From Roseiarcus sp963761435 (lineage in GTDB: Bacteria > Pseudomonadota > Alphaproteobacteria > Rhizobiales > Beijerinckiaceae), in contig CAVXHJ010000011.1 of the NCBI GenBank assembly GCA_963761435.1, positions 1 through 64,000 of the forward strand: a stretch of DNA of 64,000 nt. The letters run 5' to 3'. This document shows positions 1 to 8,568 of the stretch, in pieces. A program made the position numbers and the translations under genes. The notes under the pieces were generated by a model. That model was not told the origin of the DNA. It did not search any database and saw only the letters and a program-made list of their open reading frames with translations. Each line of letters begins with the position of its first letter. Positions within the stretch are counted from its first letter, which is position 1.

Positions 1-1017
1 GGGCTTCAGGAGCTGGCCGGACTGGCATGGACAGTGGCGCTGCTCCATCTCGCCGGACATGCGCTGGCGAAAGGGACGCTGTTCCTGACCGCCGATGGAA
101 TACGGCGTTCTACCGGGACCTACGCCATCACGTCGGGCGGCGCGGGAAGTCACTGGGTCTTCGGCGTTGGGTCGCTGATCGCAGCCATGAGCCTCGCCGC
201 GATGCCGCCCACGGCCGGCTTCGTCAGCGAATGGTTCGTCTTTCAGTCGGTGTTTCAGGGTTTCCATCTCCCGAACCTCGGCGGCAGGCTGGTTCTTGCG
301 CTCACCGGCGCAGGCTTGGCGCTGACCGTCGCCGTCGCGTTCGCCACCTTCGTAAAGGTAGTCGGCATTAGCGTCCTTGGTCGCCAGAGAACCAACGCGT
401 CCCGAATCTCGCGGTCCTATTCCGCTTCGGTGGGATTCCTTGGCTTTGCCGTTCTCGCCCTCGGCGCCGGCATGCCCTTCTGGCTTTCCGCGCTCGACGT
501 CGCGACGGAAGCCCATTTCGGCTCAGCGGTGTCACGCGAGATGCACAGCGGGCTCCTGCTGGTCCCGCTCACTGCGAAGTTCGCCTTCATATCCCCCTCG
601 CTTCTCGTCGTCGTGATGCCGCTTCTGGCGCTCATCCCCCTCGGGCTCATTCTCGCAAGCCGCCGTCTTCCCGTCCGTCGAACTCGCGTCTGGTACGGAG
701 GACTAGAGGCGGATCCCGCGCGCGCCTCGACAACAGCGCTGACATTCTCCAACGCAATGCGCACCTTCTACAGCTTCGTCTATCGTCCGACCGCGGACAC
801 CGAACGCGACGCCGACGCTGGCGGTTATTTCGTCAAGAAACTCGTGTTCGAACACGACGTCGCTCCGATCTTCGGGCCGCTTCTGTTTCAACCCGCGGAG
901 CGGATCGTGAGCAACGTCGCGAGCAGACTGAGGCTCCTGCAATCGGGGTACTTGAATGTTTACCTCGGCCTGATCGGGCTCCTGCTCGTGCTCATACTCG
1001 GACTCACACTGGTGTAA
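1..1017 (+). CDS. NuoL/HyfB-like proton-conducting membrane subunit (5' truncated by window)
   Basis: The reading frame is open from base 1, so only the C-terminal part of about 338 residues is present. The first codon in view gives GLQELAGLAW, and the GTG at 34 is internal. The segment is very hydrophobic. It carries HLAGHALAKGTLFL, a helix motif with the conserved His/Lys of the proton-translocating antiporter family (NuoL/MrpA/HyfB), then MPPTAGFVSEW, which resembles the conserved segment of hydrogenase-4 subunit B. A long hydrophilic loop near residues 215-290 precedes a final membrane helix. It probably belongs to an ion-translocating membrane complex whose other subunits lie left of the window. 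The downstream crcB starts 24 nt after the stop on the same strand. It could equally be annotated as an NADH-quinone oxidoreductase subunit 5-like protein. Confidence 0.8.
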   Translation, partial: GLQELAGLAWTVALLHLAGHALAKGTLFLTADGIRRSTGTYAITSGGAGSHWVFGVGSLIAAMSLAAMPPTAGFVSEWFVFQSVFQGFHLPNLGGRLVLALTGAGLALTVAVAFATFVKVVGISVLGRQRTNASRISRSYSASVGFLGFAVLALGAGMPFWLSALDVATEAHFGSAVSREMHSGLLLVPLTAKFAFISPSLLVVVMPLLALIPLGLILASRRLPVRRTRVWYGGLEADPARASTTALTFSNAMRTFYSFVYRPTADTERDADAGGYFVKKLVFEHDVAPIFGPLLFQPAERIVSNVASRLRLLQSGYLNVYLGLIGLLLVLILGLTLV

Positions 1018-1040
1018 CTCACATTAGACGAGGCGTCGCA

Positions 1041-1415
1041 ATGTGGACCTATGTCGCCATCGCAGTCGGCGGCACGCTTGGGTGCTGGGCCCGCTTCACG
1101 CAAACCAACTTGGTGCAGGCCGTCTACGGTCGCGACTTTCCATTCGCGACGATGAGCATCAACGTGATCGGAAGTTTCCTCATGGGCTTCCTGTTCATCG
1201 AAACGTTGGAACGCCTCACGCTCTCGCCGGCTCTGCGCACCGGTCTTCTGACCGGAGTTCTCGGCGGTTACACCACCTTTTCGACTTTCGAGATGGAAAC
1301 GCTGCTCCTGGCCGAAAACGGAGAGCTCATGACGGCGGCGCTGTACGCGGTCCTTTCCGTTGGCCTCGGATTCGCAGCCGCGTTCGGAGGCGCTTATATC
1401 GCACGAAATCTGTAA
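1041..1415 (+). CDS. crcB: Fluoride efflux channel CrcB/FluC
   Basis: This 124-residue protein has four predicted membrane helices, the usual size for CrcB/FluC. These act as antiparallel dimers that let fluoride leave the cytoplasm. Family hallmarks are GGTLGCWARF near residues 10-20, NVIGSFLMGF near 48-57 and GGYTTFSTFE near 77-86; the last is the conserved G-x-T-T-F-S-T-F/S signature whose Phe and Ser/Thr line the fluoride pathway. It starts with ATG 24 nt after the upstream antiporter-like gene, with a GAGG-type ribosome site, and ends 13 nt before the DUF190 gene, so the three probably form one transcript. I see no fluoride riboswitch immediately upstream. Confidence 0.93.
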   Translation: MWTYVAIAVGGTLGCWARFTQTNLVQAVYGRDFPFATMSINVIGSFLMGFLFIETLERLTLSPALRTGLLTGVLGGYTTFSTFEMETLLLAENGELMTAALYAVLSVGLGFAAAFGGAYIARNL

Positions 1416-1428
1416 GCTGGAATAACGC

Positions 1429-1773
1429 ATGGACAATGAAATCCTCGTTACGCGCATCTATCTGAGCGAGGCGGACCAGGGTCGGCGCAGGAGGCTGATG
1501 CAGGAAATCCTCACCCTCCTGCAGGACAAGCACGCCGTTCAGGGGGTTACGGTATTCAGAGGCATCGCCGGGTTCGGCGCCGGCGGCGAAACTCGCGCGG
1601 ACGACATTCTTCGTCTCAATGTCGATCTGCCGTTGGTGATCGAGTTCTTCGATCAGCCGCAGGTCGCCGAGGCGGCGATCCGTTTGCTGGACGGCATGGT
1701 TCCCGGAGGACACATCGTGTCTTGGCCGGCCAAGCGCCACGGCACAACTGCGTTGCCCCTGAAACGACGCTGA
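1429..1773 (+). CDS. DUF190 family protein
   Basis: This 114-residue soluble protein matches the DUF190 family in length and pattern: an N-terminal beta strand (EILVTRIYLSEAD), a helix around residues 18-35 (RRRRLMQEILTLLQDK) and a segment VQGVTVFRGIAGFGAGG resembling PII-like ferredoxin-fold proteins. DUF190 genes are often found next to crcB, as here (13 nt). The family has no settled biochemical role; a ligand-sensing or regulatory role toward the channel is a common guess, not shown. The C-terminal 20 residues are basic. Start is the ATG after a weak TGGAA-type ribosome site. Confidence 0.85.
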   Translation: MDNEILVTRIYLSEADQGRRRRLMQEILTLLQDKHAVQGVTVFRGIAGFGAGGETRADDILRLNVDLPLVIEFFDQPQVAEAAIRLLDGMVPGGHIVSWPAKRHGTTALPLKRR

Positions 1774-1918
1774 AATCGGCGCCGTCCTGCAGAGGAAGGC
1801 GATGCGCAAGAACGGAAACACTCCCGCGAGCCCTTCTAGGCAAACTGTTCCGCGCCTCGCCCTCACTTTCGCGGGCATGACATGCACAGGTCTGCTGACC
1901 GCCCATTCGGATCATGGC

Positions 1919-2692
1919 CTACCGGTGCTTGAAAGCCGCCGCGCGCTTCTCGGCGAAGGCGCGCATGCCCTCCTTCTGGTCTTCGGTGGCGAACAGCGAG
2001 TGGAAGATGCGGCGCTCGAAGCGCACGCCCTCGGCAAGCGTCGTCTCCTGGGCGCGGTTGACGGCCTCCTTGGCGGCGTAGACGGCCGGCCGCGACAAGG
2101 CGGCGATTGACGCAGCGACTTTCAGCGCCTCCTCGATCAGCGACGCGGCGGGCACGATGCGCGAGACGAGGCCCGAGCGTTCGGCCTCCGCCGCGTCCAT
2201 CATGCGGCCGGTCAGGATCATCTCCATCGCCTTCGCTTTGCCGACCGCGCGCGTCAAACGCTGGGTGCCCCCGGCGCCGGGAATGACGCCAAGCTTGATC
2301 TCCGGCTGACCGAATTTGGCGGTGTCGGCGGCCAGGATGAAATCGCACATCATCGCGACCTCGCACCCCCCGCCAAGCGCGAAGCCGGCGACCGCGGCGA
2401 TGATCGGTTTCCGCGCCTTCGCTACATTCTCCCACCGGCCAATGAAGTCGCCGATGAAAGCCTCGGCGAAGGTCTTGTCCTGCATTTCCTTGATGTCGGC
2501 GCCGGCGGCGAACGCCTTCTCCGATCCCGTAATCACGATCGCGCCGATTGCGGGGTCGGACTCGAAGGCCTCGAGCGCGGCGTTGAGATCCTCGATCAGA
2601 GCGCCCGACAGCGCATTCAAGGATTGCGGCCGGTTAAGCCTGATGAGGCCGACGCCGCCATGGGTTTCGACAAGGACGTTGGCGTAGGTCAT
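1919..2692 (-). CDS. Enoyl-CoA hydratase (crotonase family)
   Basis: The protein hydrates trans-2-enoyl-CoA to 3-hydroxyacyl-CoA in fatty-acid or amino-acid carbon degradation. At 257 residues it has the family's normal length. The oxyanion-hole segments are visible: KAFAAGADIKEM near residue 62 and ALGGGCEVAMMCD near 105. The two catalytic glutamates of bacterial/mitochondrial hydratases fit GGGCE and GQPEIKLGVIPGAGG. The start at 2692 (MTYANVLVE) was chosen because a GGGAGGAG ribosome site lies about 10 nt upstream; a frame extension to 2782 adds 30 residues without family similarity. It lies apart from the bkd operon, separated by a repeat-rich spacer. It is probably a housekeeping beta-oxidation or branched-chain degradation enzyme. 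Confidence 0.92.
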   Translation of the reverse strand: MTYANVLVETHGGVGLIRLNRPQSLNALSGALIEDLNAALEAFESDPAIGAIVITGSEKAFAAGADIKEMQDKTFAEAFIGDFIGRWENVAKARKPIIAAVAGFALGGGCEVAMMCDFILAADTAKFGQPEIKLGVIPGAGGTQRLTRAVGKAKAMEMILTGRMMDAAEAERSGLVSRIVPAASLIEEALKVAASIAALSRPAVYAAKEAVNRAQETTLAEGVRFERRIFHSLFATEDQKEGMRAFAEKRAAAFKHR

Positions 2693-2971
2693 GGGCTTCG
2701 GGCTCCTCCCTGAGGTGAACTCGCGTGACGGCGCGCGCCGGGCCCCGCCGTCGAAAGCCGGCGAAAATGGACGAAAGCCCACGAAAATGAAAACGCTGTC
2801 ATTTGCTTTCTTTTATTTTTCGGAATCGGGACTTTTCAATGGGTTCTGCGCGATTCAAATATTTTTTTCCCCCTTCCCTCGCCGCCCTGTTCTTGCCGGC
2901 TGTCTCGTCCGGACACTGGCTCGATCCGCTGTTCTCGATCCGCTTCCCCATCGACTCGACAGCTTAATAGT

Positions 2972-3269
2972 GGCTCTTATGGCATTATCTGTGGGTCGAC
3001 CGGTTTGCTGTTCGTTCGTCGAACCCTTGCCGTCATGGCCGGGCTTGTCCCGGCCATCCACGCCGGGCCGCCGCAAGAAGCGAGTCCCGCCTCGACGCGA
3101 CGGGCAGGAGGGCGGGACGGTCGCAAGGCTTTTCGCGCTTGCCTGCGCAGATGCGCTGGGCCTTCGGGGATGGCCGGGACAAGCCCGGCCATGACGCCTT
3201 GATGGCGCCGCCCGCCACCTCCGCCATGCTCCCGATTCCTTCCCGACAACAGCCAACGCGATAAGAGCG
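2972..3269 (+). mobile_element. MITE-like element, copy A (298 bp)
   Basis: The element begins GGCTCTTATGGC and ends GCGATAAGAGCG, giving imperfect terminal inverted repeats of about 21 bp. It is flanked by TTAATAGT (2964-2971) and TTAATGGT (3270-3277), a 7/8-matching 8-bp direct repeat that looks like a target-site duplication. The outer arms match copy B at 23996-24169 in reverse orientation almost base for base. Copy A differs by about 120 extra internal bases bounded by two inverted hairpins. No transposase is encoded; short open frames here are artefacts. It looks like a non-autonomous element moved by an unseen transposase. An 8-bp duplication fits several IS families (ISL3, IS1595, IS66 and others), so the parent cannot be named. 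Confidence 0.75.
3035..3192. repeat. Inverted palindrome pair inside MITE copy A
   Basis: Two nearly identical hairpins, ATGGCCGGG-cttgt-CCCGGCCAT at 3035-3057 and its reverse form at 3170-3192, face each other across about 110 bp of GC-rich sequence. Copy B of the element has only one merged version (24073-24106). The unit resembles short intergenic palindromes abundant in Rhizobiales genomes. It may be an independent repeat that entered copy A, or copy B may have lost the interior by recombination between the two palindromes. Confidence 0.6.
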
Positions 3270-3411
3270 TTAATGGTATTTCCGATTTTTAGCAAGACAA
3301 TACCAATATATCTGCTTTTCAGACAGCCGCTCTCCTCGTGGGAGCGCCGATCGCCAGAGGCGGCTTCGCGTTAGCATTGAATGCTCCGGTCGGCCAAAGC
3401 GGGCGCTCAAC

Positions 3412-3480
3412 GATCCCTGGATTGCTTCGCTCCGCTCGCAGTGACGGCTATGGTTCGACCCAAATGCAATTTGCTCTAAA
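3412..3480 (+). repeat. REP-like intergenic palindrome, copy 1 (right half)
   Basis: This stretch carries CCTGGATTGCTTCGCTCCG followed by CTCGCAGTGACGG and a tail TGGTTCGACCCAAATGCAA. The same arms recur at 4916-5013 and 9162-9316. Only the right half of the repeat is clear here. The stretch between the enoyl-CoA hydratase and lpdA (2693-3507) otherwise holds the MITE and no credible gene. Confidence 0.6.
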
Positions 3481-3507
3481 ATCTTCCCCATGGCGCCAGA
3501 TTGGAAG

Positions 3508-4896
3508 TCAAATATGTAGCGCCTGCCCCAGCGCCGCGAGCGCCGATTCGTGGAAGGCTTCGCTCAGCGTCGGGTGGGCATGAATGGTGAGCGCGATGTC
3601 TTCCAGGCGCGCGCCCATTTCCAGCGCCAGCGAGAAGGCGGCCGAGAGTTCCGAGACGCCGGCGCCGACGGCCTGGACGCCCAGCACCACATGATTGTCG
3701 GCGCGCGCGACGACGCGCACGAAGCCCTCATCGTCCTGCAGCGTCATGGCGCGGCCGTTGGCGCGGAAGGGAAAATGACCGACCCGGATCTCGCCATGCG
3801 CCGCCTTGGCGGCGTCGGGCGAGAGCCCCACGGCGACGATCTCCGGGTCGGTGAAGCAGATCGCCGGAATGGCGACAGGATCGAAGGCGCGCTTCTTCCC
3901 GGCGATGATCTCGGCGACCGTCGCGCCTTGCGCCATCGCGCGGTGGGCAAGCATCGGTTCGCCGGTCACGTCGCCGATCGCCCAGACATTGCGCATCGAG
4001 GTCGCGCAAGCTCCGTCGACGCGCAGGAACGGGCCGTTCATCGTGAGATCCAGCGTCTCCAACCCGAAGCCGGTCGTGCGGGCGCGCCGGCCGACGGCGA
4101 CCAGCGCCTTGTCGGCGGGAATCGCGCGCTCCTTGCCGTCCGCCGCCGCGACCGTGAGGGCGCCGTTGGCGTGCGCGATCGCCCGCGCGCCGAGGAGGGT
4201 CTCGACGCCAAGCTCGGCGAGGCGGCGCACAACCGGCTGGGTCAGCTCCGCATCGTAGAGCGGCAGGATTTTGGGCAGCGCCTCGACGATCGTCACCTTG
4301 GCGCCGAGCTTGGCGAAGGCGATCCCGAGCTCCATCCCGATATAGCCCGCGCCGACCACGGCAAGCGCGCCAGGAACCTCGGTCAGCGCCAGCGCATCGG
4401 TCGAGGACAGGACGGCGTCGCCGAACTTGAGCGCAGGCAATTCGACCGGCTCCGAGCCTGTCGCGAGGATGAGATGCTCGGCTGCGACGCGGGTCTCGCC
4501 GGTGTCGGCGCTGACAGTCGCCGTCTTGCCGTCGACGATCGTCGCCATGCCCAGTAGCGTGCGCACCTTGGCCTTCTTCAGGAGAGCGCCGACGCCGTTG
4601 GTGAGCCGCGTGACGATCGAATCCTTCCAGGCGATTGTGCGGGCGAAATCAAGCGTGGCCGGCCCGAGCGAGAGTCCGATCGCGTTCAATCCCTGCGGCT
4701 CGCGAAGGTCATGCGCCGCGCCCGCGGCGTGGATCAGCGCCTTCGAGGGAATGCAGCCGACGTTGAGGCAGGTCCCGCCGAGCCGGTCGGCTTCGATCAG
4801 GATCGTGTCGAGCCCGAGCTGGCCGGCGCGGATGGCGGCGACATAGCCGCCCGGGCCGCCGCCGATGATGAGAACCTTGCAGCGAAGCTCGTTCAT
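3508..4896 (-). CDS. lpdA: Dihydrolipoyl dehydrogenase (E3 of branched-chain 2-oxoacid dehydrogenase)
   Basis: This FAD enzyme reoxidises dihydrolipoamide on E2 and passes electrons to NAD+. The 462-residue protein shows the FAD-binding GGGPGGYVAAIRAGQLG at the N-terminus, the redox-active disulfide segment GGTCLNVGCIPSK, an NAD-binding GAGYIGMELG in the middle, AIGDVTGEPMLAH for FAD, and the C-terminal HAHPTLSEAFHE with the catalytic His-Glu pair. The start at 4896 (MNELRCKVLI) is preferred over 4914 because AGAGGG lies 5 nt upstream. It is the last gene of the bkd operon, 130 nt after bkdB, with a REP-like repeat between. That context makes it the dedicated E3 of this complex, although E3 can be shared with other complexes. 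Confidence 0.95.
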   Translation of the reverse strand: MNELRCKVLIIGGGPGGYVAAIRAGQLGLDTILIEADRLGGTCLNVGCIPSKALIHAAGAAHDLREPQGLNAIGLSLGPATLDFARTIAWKDSIVTRLTNGVGALLKKAKVRTLLGMATIVDGKTATVSADTGETRVAAEHLILATGSEPVELPALKFGDAVLSSTDALALTEVPGALAVVGAGYIGMELGIAFAKLGAKVTIVEALPKILPLYDAELTQPVVRRLAELGVETLLGARAIAHANGALTVAAADGKERAIPADKALVAVGRRARTTGFGLETLDLTMNGPFLRVDGACATSMRNVWAIGDVTGEPMLAHRAMAQGATVAEIIAGKKRAFDPVAIPAICFTDPEIVAVGLSPDAAKAAHGEIRVGHFPFRANGRAMTLQDDEGFVRVVARADNHVVLGVQAVGAGVSELSAAFSLALEMGARLEDIALTIHAHPTLSEAFHESALAALGQALHI

Positions 4897-4915
4897 GTCG
4901 CCCTCTTGATCCACG

Positions 4916-5013
4916 TCATCGCGAGCGGACGCGAAGCGATCCAGGGCCGCGCGGCGCCCGACGACCCTGGATTGCTTCCCCCCGGACTGTGATCCGGGGG
5001 TCGCAATGACGGC
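4916..5013. repeat. REP-like intergenic palindrome, copy 2
   Basis: The bkdB-lpdA spacer contains GTCATCGCGAGCGGACGCG, GAAGCGATCCAGG, then CCTGGATTGCTTCCCCCCG and GTCGCAATGACGG. The outer parts can pair, giving a long hairpin. The same arm pattern occurs at 3412-3480 and 9162-9316. Lying inside an operon, it could affect mRNA processing or stability between bkdB and lpdA. Confidence 0.65.
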
Positions 5014-5025
5014 CAGCTTTTCAAG

Positions 5026-6316
5026 TCACTCCTCGATGAACAGCATGGCCGGAGCCTCGATCAGTTCGCGCAGGCGCTGGATGAAGGTCGCAGCGTCATG
5101 GCCGTCGACCACGCGATGATCGAACGAGGACGACAGGTTCATGACTTTTCGCGGAACGAAGGCGCCGTCGCGCCAGACGGGCCTCACGACAATCTTGTTG
5201 ACGCCGACGATCGCAACTTCCGGCCGGTTTATGATCGGCGTCGAGGCGACTCCGCCGAGCGCGCCGAGCGAAGTGAGCGTAATCGTGGAACCGGAGAGCT
5301 CGTCCCGCGTCGCGGCGCCTTGGCGCGCGGCCTCGCTCACCCGGCGCATCTCGCGCGCGCATGCATACAAGCCCAGGGTCTCGGCGTGGCGGACGACCGG
5401 AACCATGAGGCCGTTCGGCGTTTGCGTCGCCACACCCAAGTGGACGGCGCCGAAGCGGGTGATGACGTTATTTTCGTCGTCGTAATGAGCGTTGATGTGC
5501 GGGAACTCGCCGACCGCCTTGACGATCCCAAGGATGAGAAAAGGCACGAGGGTCAGCTTCGGCCGCGCTTCCGTTGCGCGGGCGTTGAGCGCGGCGCGCA
5601 ACTCTTCGAGCGCGGTGACGTCGACTTCCTCGACATAGGAGAAATGCGCGATACGGCGCGCCAACTCGGCCATGTTCTCGGCGATGCGGCGGCGCATGCC
5701 GACGACCTTGATCGTCTCGACGGCTTGATTGGGCGCCCGGCCTGACCGTTTCGACGGCTCCGGCGGGCGAGCGATATAGGCGTCGAGGTCCGGGTGGGTG
5801 ATGCGTCCCGCAGGGCCGGAACCGTGCACCAATCTGAGATCGACGCCGGCCTCGCGCGCTTTCAGACGCAATGCGGGCGAGGCAAGCGGCTTCTCGCCAA
5901 GTGGGCGCGGCGCCCCAGTCCGAGGCTCGCGCGCGGGCGGTGGCGGCGCGGCTTGCGGCGCGCGCGCTGGCGTTGGCGCCGGCTCAGGTTCGACGTCCGG
6001 CCGGGGCGCCGGCTCCGGCGCCGGCTTCTGGGGCGGTCGATTTCGGCGTTGCGGGAAGGACGGAATCCGGCAGCCCCGGCGCGTCAATGCGAATGAGCTC
6101 GGAACCGACCGCCAGCACGTCCCCGACCGCGCCGCCGAGCGCGAGCACACTGCCAGCAACGGGCGTTGGAATGTCGACAGTCGCCTTGTCGGTCATGACG
6201 GCGGCGACGACCTGATCCTCGTGCACGAGATCGCCGACCTTGACCGCCCATTCGACGATCTCGGCTTCCGCCACGCCCTCGCCGACATCGGGCATCTTGA
6301 TCGAGCGTATGCCCAT
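5026..6316 (-). CDS. bkdB: Branched-chain 2-oxoacid dehydrogenase E2, lipoyl acyltransferase (one apparent frameshift)
   Basis: E2 carries the lipoyl arm and transfers the acyl group to CoA. The N-terminal frame (start 6316, MGIRSIKMPDVGEG) encodes a lipoyl domain with the lipoylation motif MTDKATVDIP and runs to a stop near 5984. The rest lies in the next frame: a Pro/Ala-rich linker, the E1/E3-binding domain (ASPALRLKAREAGVDL) and the catalytic acyltransferase domain ending with FDHRVVDGHDAA, the catalytic His motif. Removing one base from the four-G run at 6030-6033 joins both frames into one protein of about 430 residues, normal for E2. The start codon overlaps the bkdA2 stop (TGATG). It is either a sequence error or a real lesion; no other E2 is in the window. 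Confidence 0.85.
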
Positions 6317-7332
6317 CACGAGGCCTCCATGGCCTTGATGAGCGCGCGCCCCACGCGCGCTGGCCCGGGGAAATAGTCCCACTCCTCGGAGACCGGGTAG
6401 GGCGTGTCCCAGCCGGTGACGCGCGTGACCGGCGCCTCGAGCGCGTAGAAGCAGCGCTCCGCGACTTGCGCGGCGAGTTCCGCCCCGAAGCCCGAGGTCA
6501 GCGTGGCCTCATGCACGATGAGGCAGCGGCCGGTTTTGTTGACGGAAGATTCGATCGCGTCGATATCGAGCGGAAGGAGCGAGCGAAGATCGATGATTTC
6601 CGCGTCGACCCCGGTCTCCTCCGCCGCCGCCTCGGCGACATGGGTCATCGTGCCGTAGCAGAGGACAGTGACCCCCTTTCCCTCGCGCCTGACCGCGGCC
6701 TTGCCGAGCGGCGTGACGTACCGGCCGGCCGGAACCTCGCTCAAGGGGTGTTTCGCCCACGGCGTGACCGGCTGCTCGGGATGGCCCGAGAAGGGGCCGT
6801 TGTAGAGGCGCTTCGGCTCGAGGAAGATGACCGGGTCGTCGTCCTCGATCGCCGCGATCAGGAGGCCCTTGGCGTCGTAAGGGTTCGACGGAATCACCGT
6901 CTTGAGCCCGCTCACATGGGTGAACAGCGCCTCCGGGCTCTGGCTGTGGGTCTGCCCGCCGTAGATGCCGCCTCCGACCGGCATTCGGATGACTACGGGC
7001 GCGAAGAACTCGCCGCCCGAGCGGTAGCGCAGGCGCGCCGCCTCGGACACGATCTGGTCGTAGCCGGGATAGACGTAGTCGGCGAACTGGATCTCAGCCA
7101 CCGGCCTTAGCCCGTAAGCGCCCATGCCGATGGCGACGCCAACGATCCCCAATTCGTTGATCGGGGCGTCGAAGCAGCGCGACTTGCCATATTTGCGCTG
7201 CAGCCCGTCGGTGCAGCGAAAGACCCCGCCGAAATAGCCGACATCCTCGCCGAACACGACCACGCGCTCGTCCTCGGCCATCTTGCAATCCATCGCGTCG
7301 CGGATCGCCTCGACCATCGACATGCGCGGCAT
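6316..7332 (-). CDS. bkdA2: Branched-chain 2-oxoacid dehydrogenase E1 beta subunit
   Basis: Together with E1 alpha this forms the thiamine-diphosphate-dependent decarboxylase acting on the keto acids of Leu, Ile and Val. The 338-residue protein starts MPRMSMVEAIRDAMD and carries FGEDVGYFGGVFRCTDGLQ, typical of BCKDH beta chains, where pyruvate dehydrogenase differs. It also has FDAPINELGIVGVAIGMG, GGIYGGQTHSQSPEA with the conserved HSQ active-site segment, and FLEPKRLYNG near residue 170. Length and spacing are normal. The gene follows bkdA1 after 3 nt and its stop overlaps the bkdB start, so the genes are probably translationally coupled. Confidence 0.95.
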   Translation of the reverse strand: MPRMSMVEAIRDAMDCKMAEDERVVVFGEDVGYFGGVFRCTDGLQRKYGKSRCFDAPINELGIVGVAIGMGAYGLRPVAEIQFADYVYPGYDQIVSEAARLRYRSGGEFFAPVVIRMPVGGGIYGGQTHSQSPEALFTHVSGLKTVIPSNPYDAKGLLIAAIEDDDPVIFLEPKRLYNGPFSGHPEQPVTPWAKHPLSEVPAGRYVTPLGKAAVRREGKGVTVLCYGTMTHVAEAAAEETGVDAEIIDLRSLLPLDIDAIESSVNKTGRCLIVHEATLTSGFGAELAAQVAERCFYALEAPVTRVTGWDTPYPVSEEWDYFPGPARVGRALIKAMEAS

Positions 7333-7335
7333 TGC

Positions 7336-8568
7336 CTAAACTCCGAGCTGCTGGCGCTGCTCACGCAGATGGCGCGGCATCTCCTTGAAGACCTGCTCGA
7401 ACATCGAAGCCGCGCTCGGTTTCGGTCCATCGTGGAGCGTGCCGTGGCTTTCCGCCTCCTTCGCCGCCTCGAGCACCTCCGCCTCGACCTCGGCCAGCAT
7501 CTGCTTGTGGCGCTCCTCGCTCCAGGCGCCGATGCGGATGAGGTGGACCTTCAGCCGCTCGATCGGGTCGCCCAGAGGCCAGGCGGTCCCTTCGTCCTTG
7601 GGGCGGTATTTGGACGGATCGTCAGAGGTCGAGTGGGCGCCGGCGCGGTAGGTCACCCATTCGATGAGGGTCGGGCCGAGATTGGCGCGCGCCCGCTCGG
7701 CCGCCCATGAGGAGGCCGCATAGACGGCGAGATAGTCGTTGCCGTCGACGCGGAGCGACGGGATGCCGAAGCCATGCGCGCGCGCGGCGAATTTGGCGCT
7801 CTCGCCCCCGGCGATGCCCTGATAGGAGGAGATCGCCCACTGGTTGTTGACGACATTGAGAATGACCGGCGGCCGGTAGACGGACGCGAACACCAGCGCC
7901 GAATGGAAATCGCTTTCCGCCGTCGCGCCTTCGCCGATCCAGCCCGACGCGATACGGGTGTCGCCCGAGATCGCCGAGGCCATCGCCCAGCCGACCGCGT
8001 GCGGATATTGGGTGCCGAGATTGCCGGAGACCGTGAAGAATCCAGCTTCGCGGGCCGAATAGAGCCCGGGCAGCTGGCGGCCTTTCAGCCGGTCCTTTTC
8101 GTTGGCGAAGATCTGACACATCATGTCGACGATCGGCCAGCCGTAGGCGATCAAGAGGCCCTGCTGACGGTAGGTCGGAAAACACATGTCTCCGGTGGAG
8201 AGCGCCTTGCGATGGGCGGTTGCGATCGCCTCCTCGCCGAGCGAAGTGATGTAGAACGACGTCTTGCCCTGACGCTGCGAGAGGAGCATGCGCGCGTCGA
8301 AGGCGCGGGTCAGCATCATGTCGCGCAGTCCCTTGCGCAGATCGTCGGCGCCGAGCCCCACCGTCCATTCGCCGACCGCCTCGCCCTTGTCGTCGAGCAC
8401 GCGGATCATCGTATAGGCGAGGTCGCGGATCTCGGAGGGGTTCACGTCGATCGGCGGTCGCCGAACCTCGCCGGCCGCCGCAAAGCCGACGTGGCTGAAA
8501 TCGGGCCGGCCGCCCGGGCGCACGGTCGGCTCGGGGACATGGAGCGAAAGCCGCGCGGCGCTGGTCAT
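7336..8568 (-). CDS. bkdA1: Branched-chain 2-oxoacid dehydrogenase E1 alpha subunit
   Basis: This subunit binds thiamine diphosphate and carries the phosphate-binding and proton-relay residues of E1. The 410-residue chain begins with an extra 50-residue leader (bacterial BkdA1 style), then TFYITSLGEEAIA-like text (SFYITSLGEEAIATAH), DMCFPTYRQQG, and the TDP-binding stretch SGWIGEGATAESDFHSAL to NVVNNQWAIS near residues 205-245. HSTSDDPSKYRP near 310 matches the conserved HSTSDD-x-xxYR loop of branched-chain E1 alpha. A GAGGAG site sits 5 nt before the ATG. It is the first gene of the operon. Its promoter would lie in the 150 nt between it and the divergent tRNA-Leu. Confidence 0.95.
   Translation of the reverse strand: MTSAARLSLHVPEPTVRPGGRPDFSHVGFAAAGEVRRPPIDVNPSEIRDLAYTMIRVLDDKGEAVGEWTVGLGADDLRKGLRDMMLTRAFDARMLLSQRQGKTSFYITSLGEEAIATAHRKALSTGDMCFPTYRQQGLLIAYGWPIVDMMCQIFANEKDRLKGRQLPGLYSAREAGFFTVSGNLGTQYPHAVGWAMASAISGDTRIASGWIGEGATAESDFHSALVFASVYRPPVILNVVNNQWAISSYQGIAGGESAKFAARAHGFGIPSLRVDGNDYLAVYAASSWAAERARANLGPTLIEWVTYRAGAHSTSDDPSKYRPKDEGTAWPLGDPIERLKVHLIRIGAWSEERHKQMLAEVEAEVLEAAKEAESHGTLHDGPKPSAASMFEQVFKEMPRHLREQRQQLGV

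Noticed and set aside
1017..1041. Fluoride riboswitch before crcB
   Set aside because: The spacer is only 24 nt and lacks the riboswitch pattern.
2977..3249. Short ORFs on both strands inside the MITE
   Set aside because: They follow from the palindromic repeat and have no start signals or homology.
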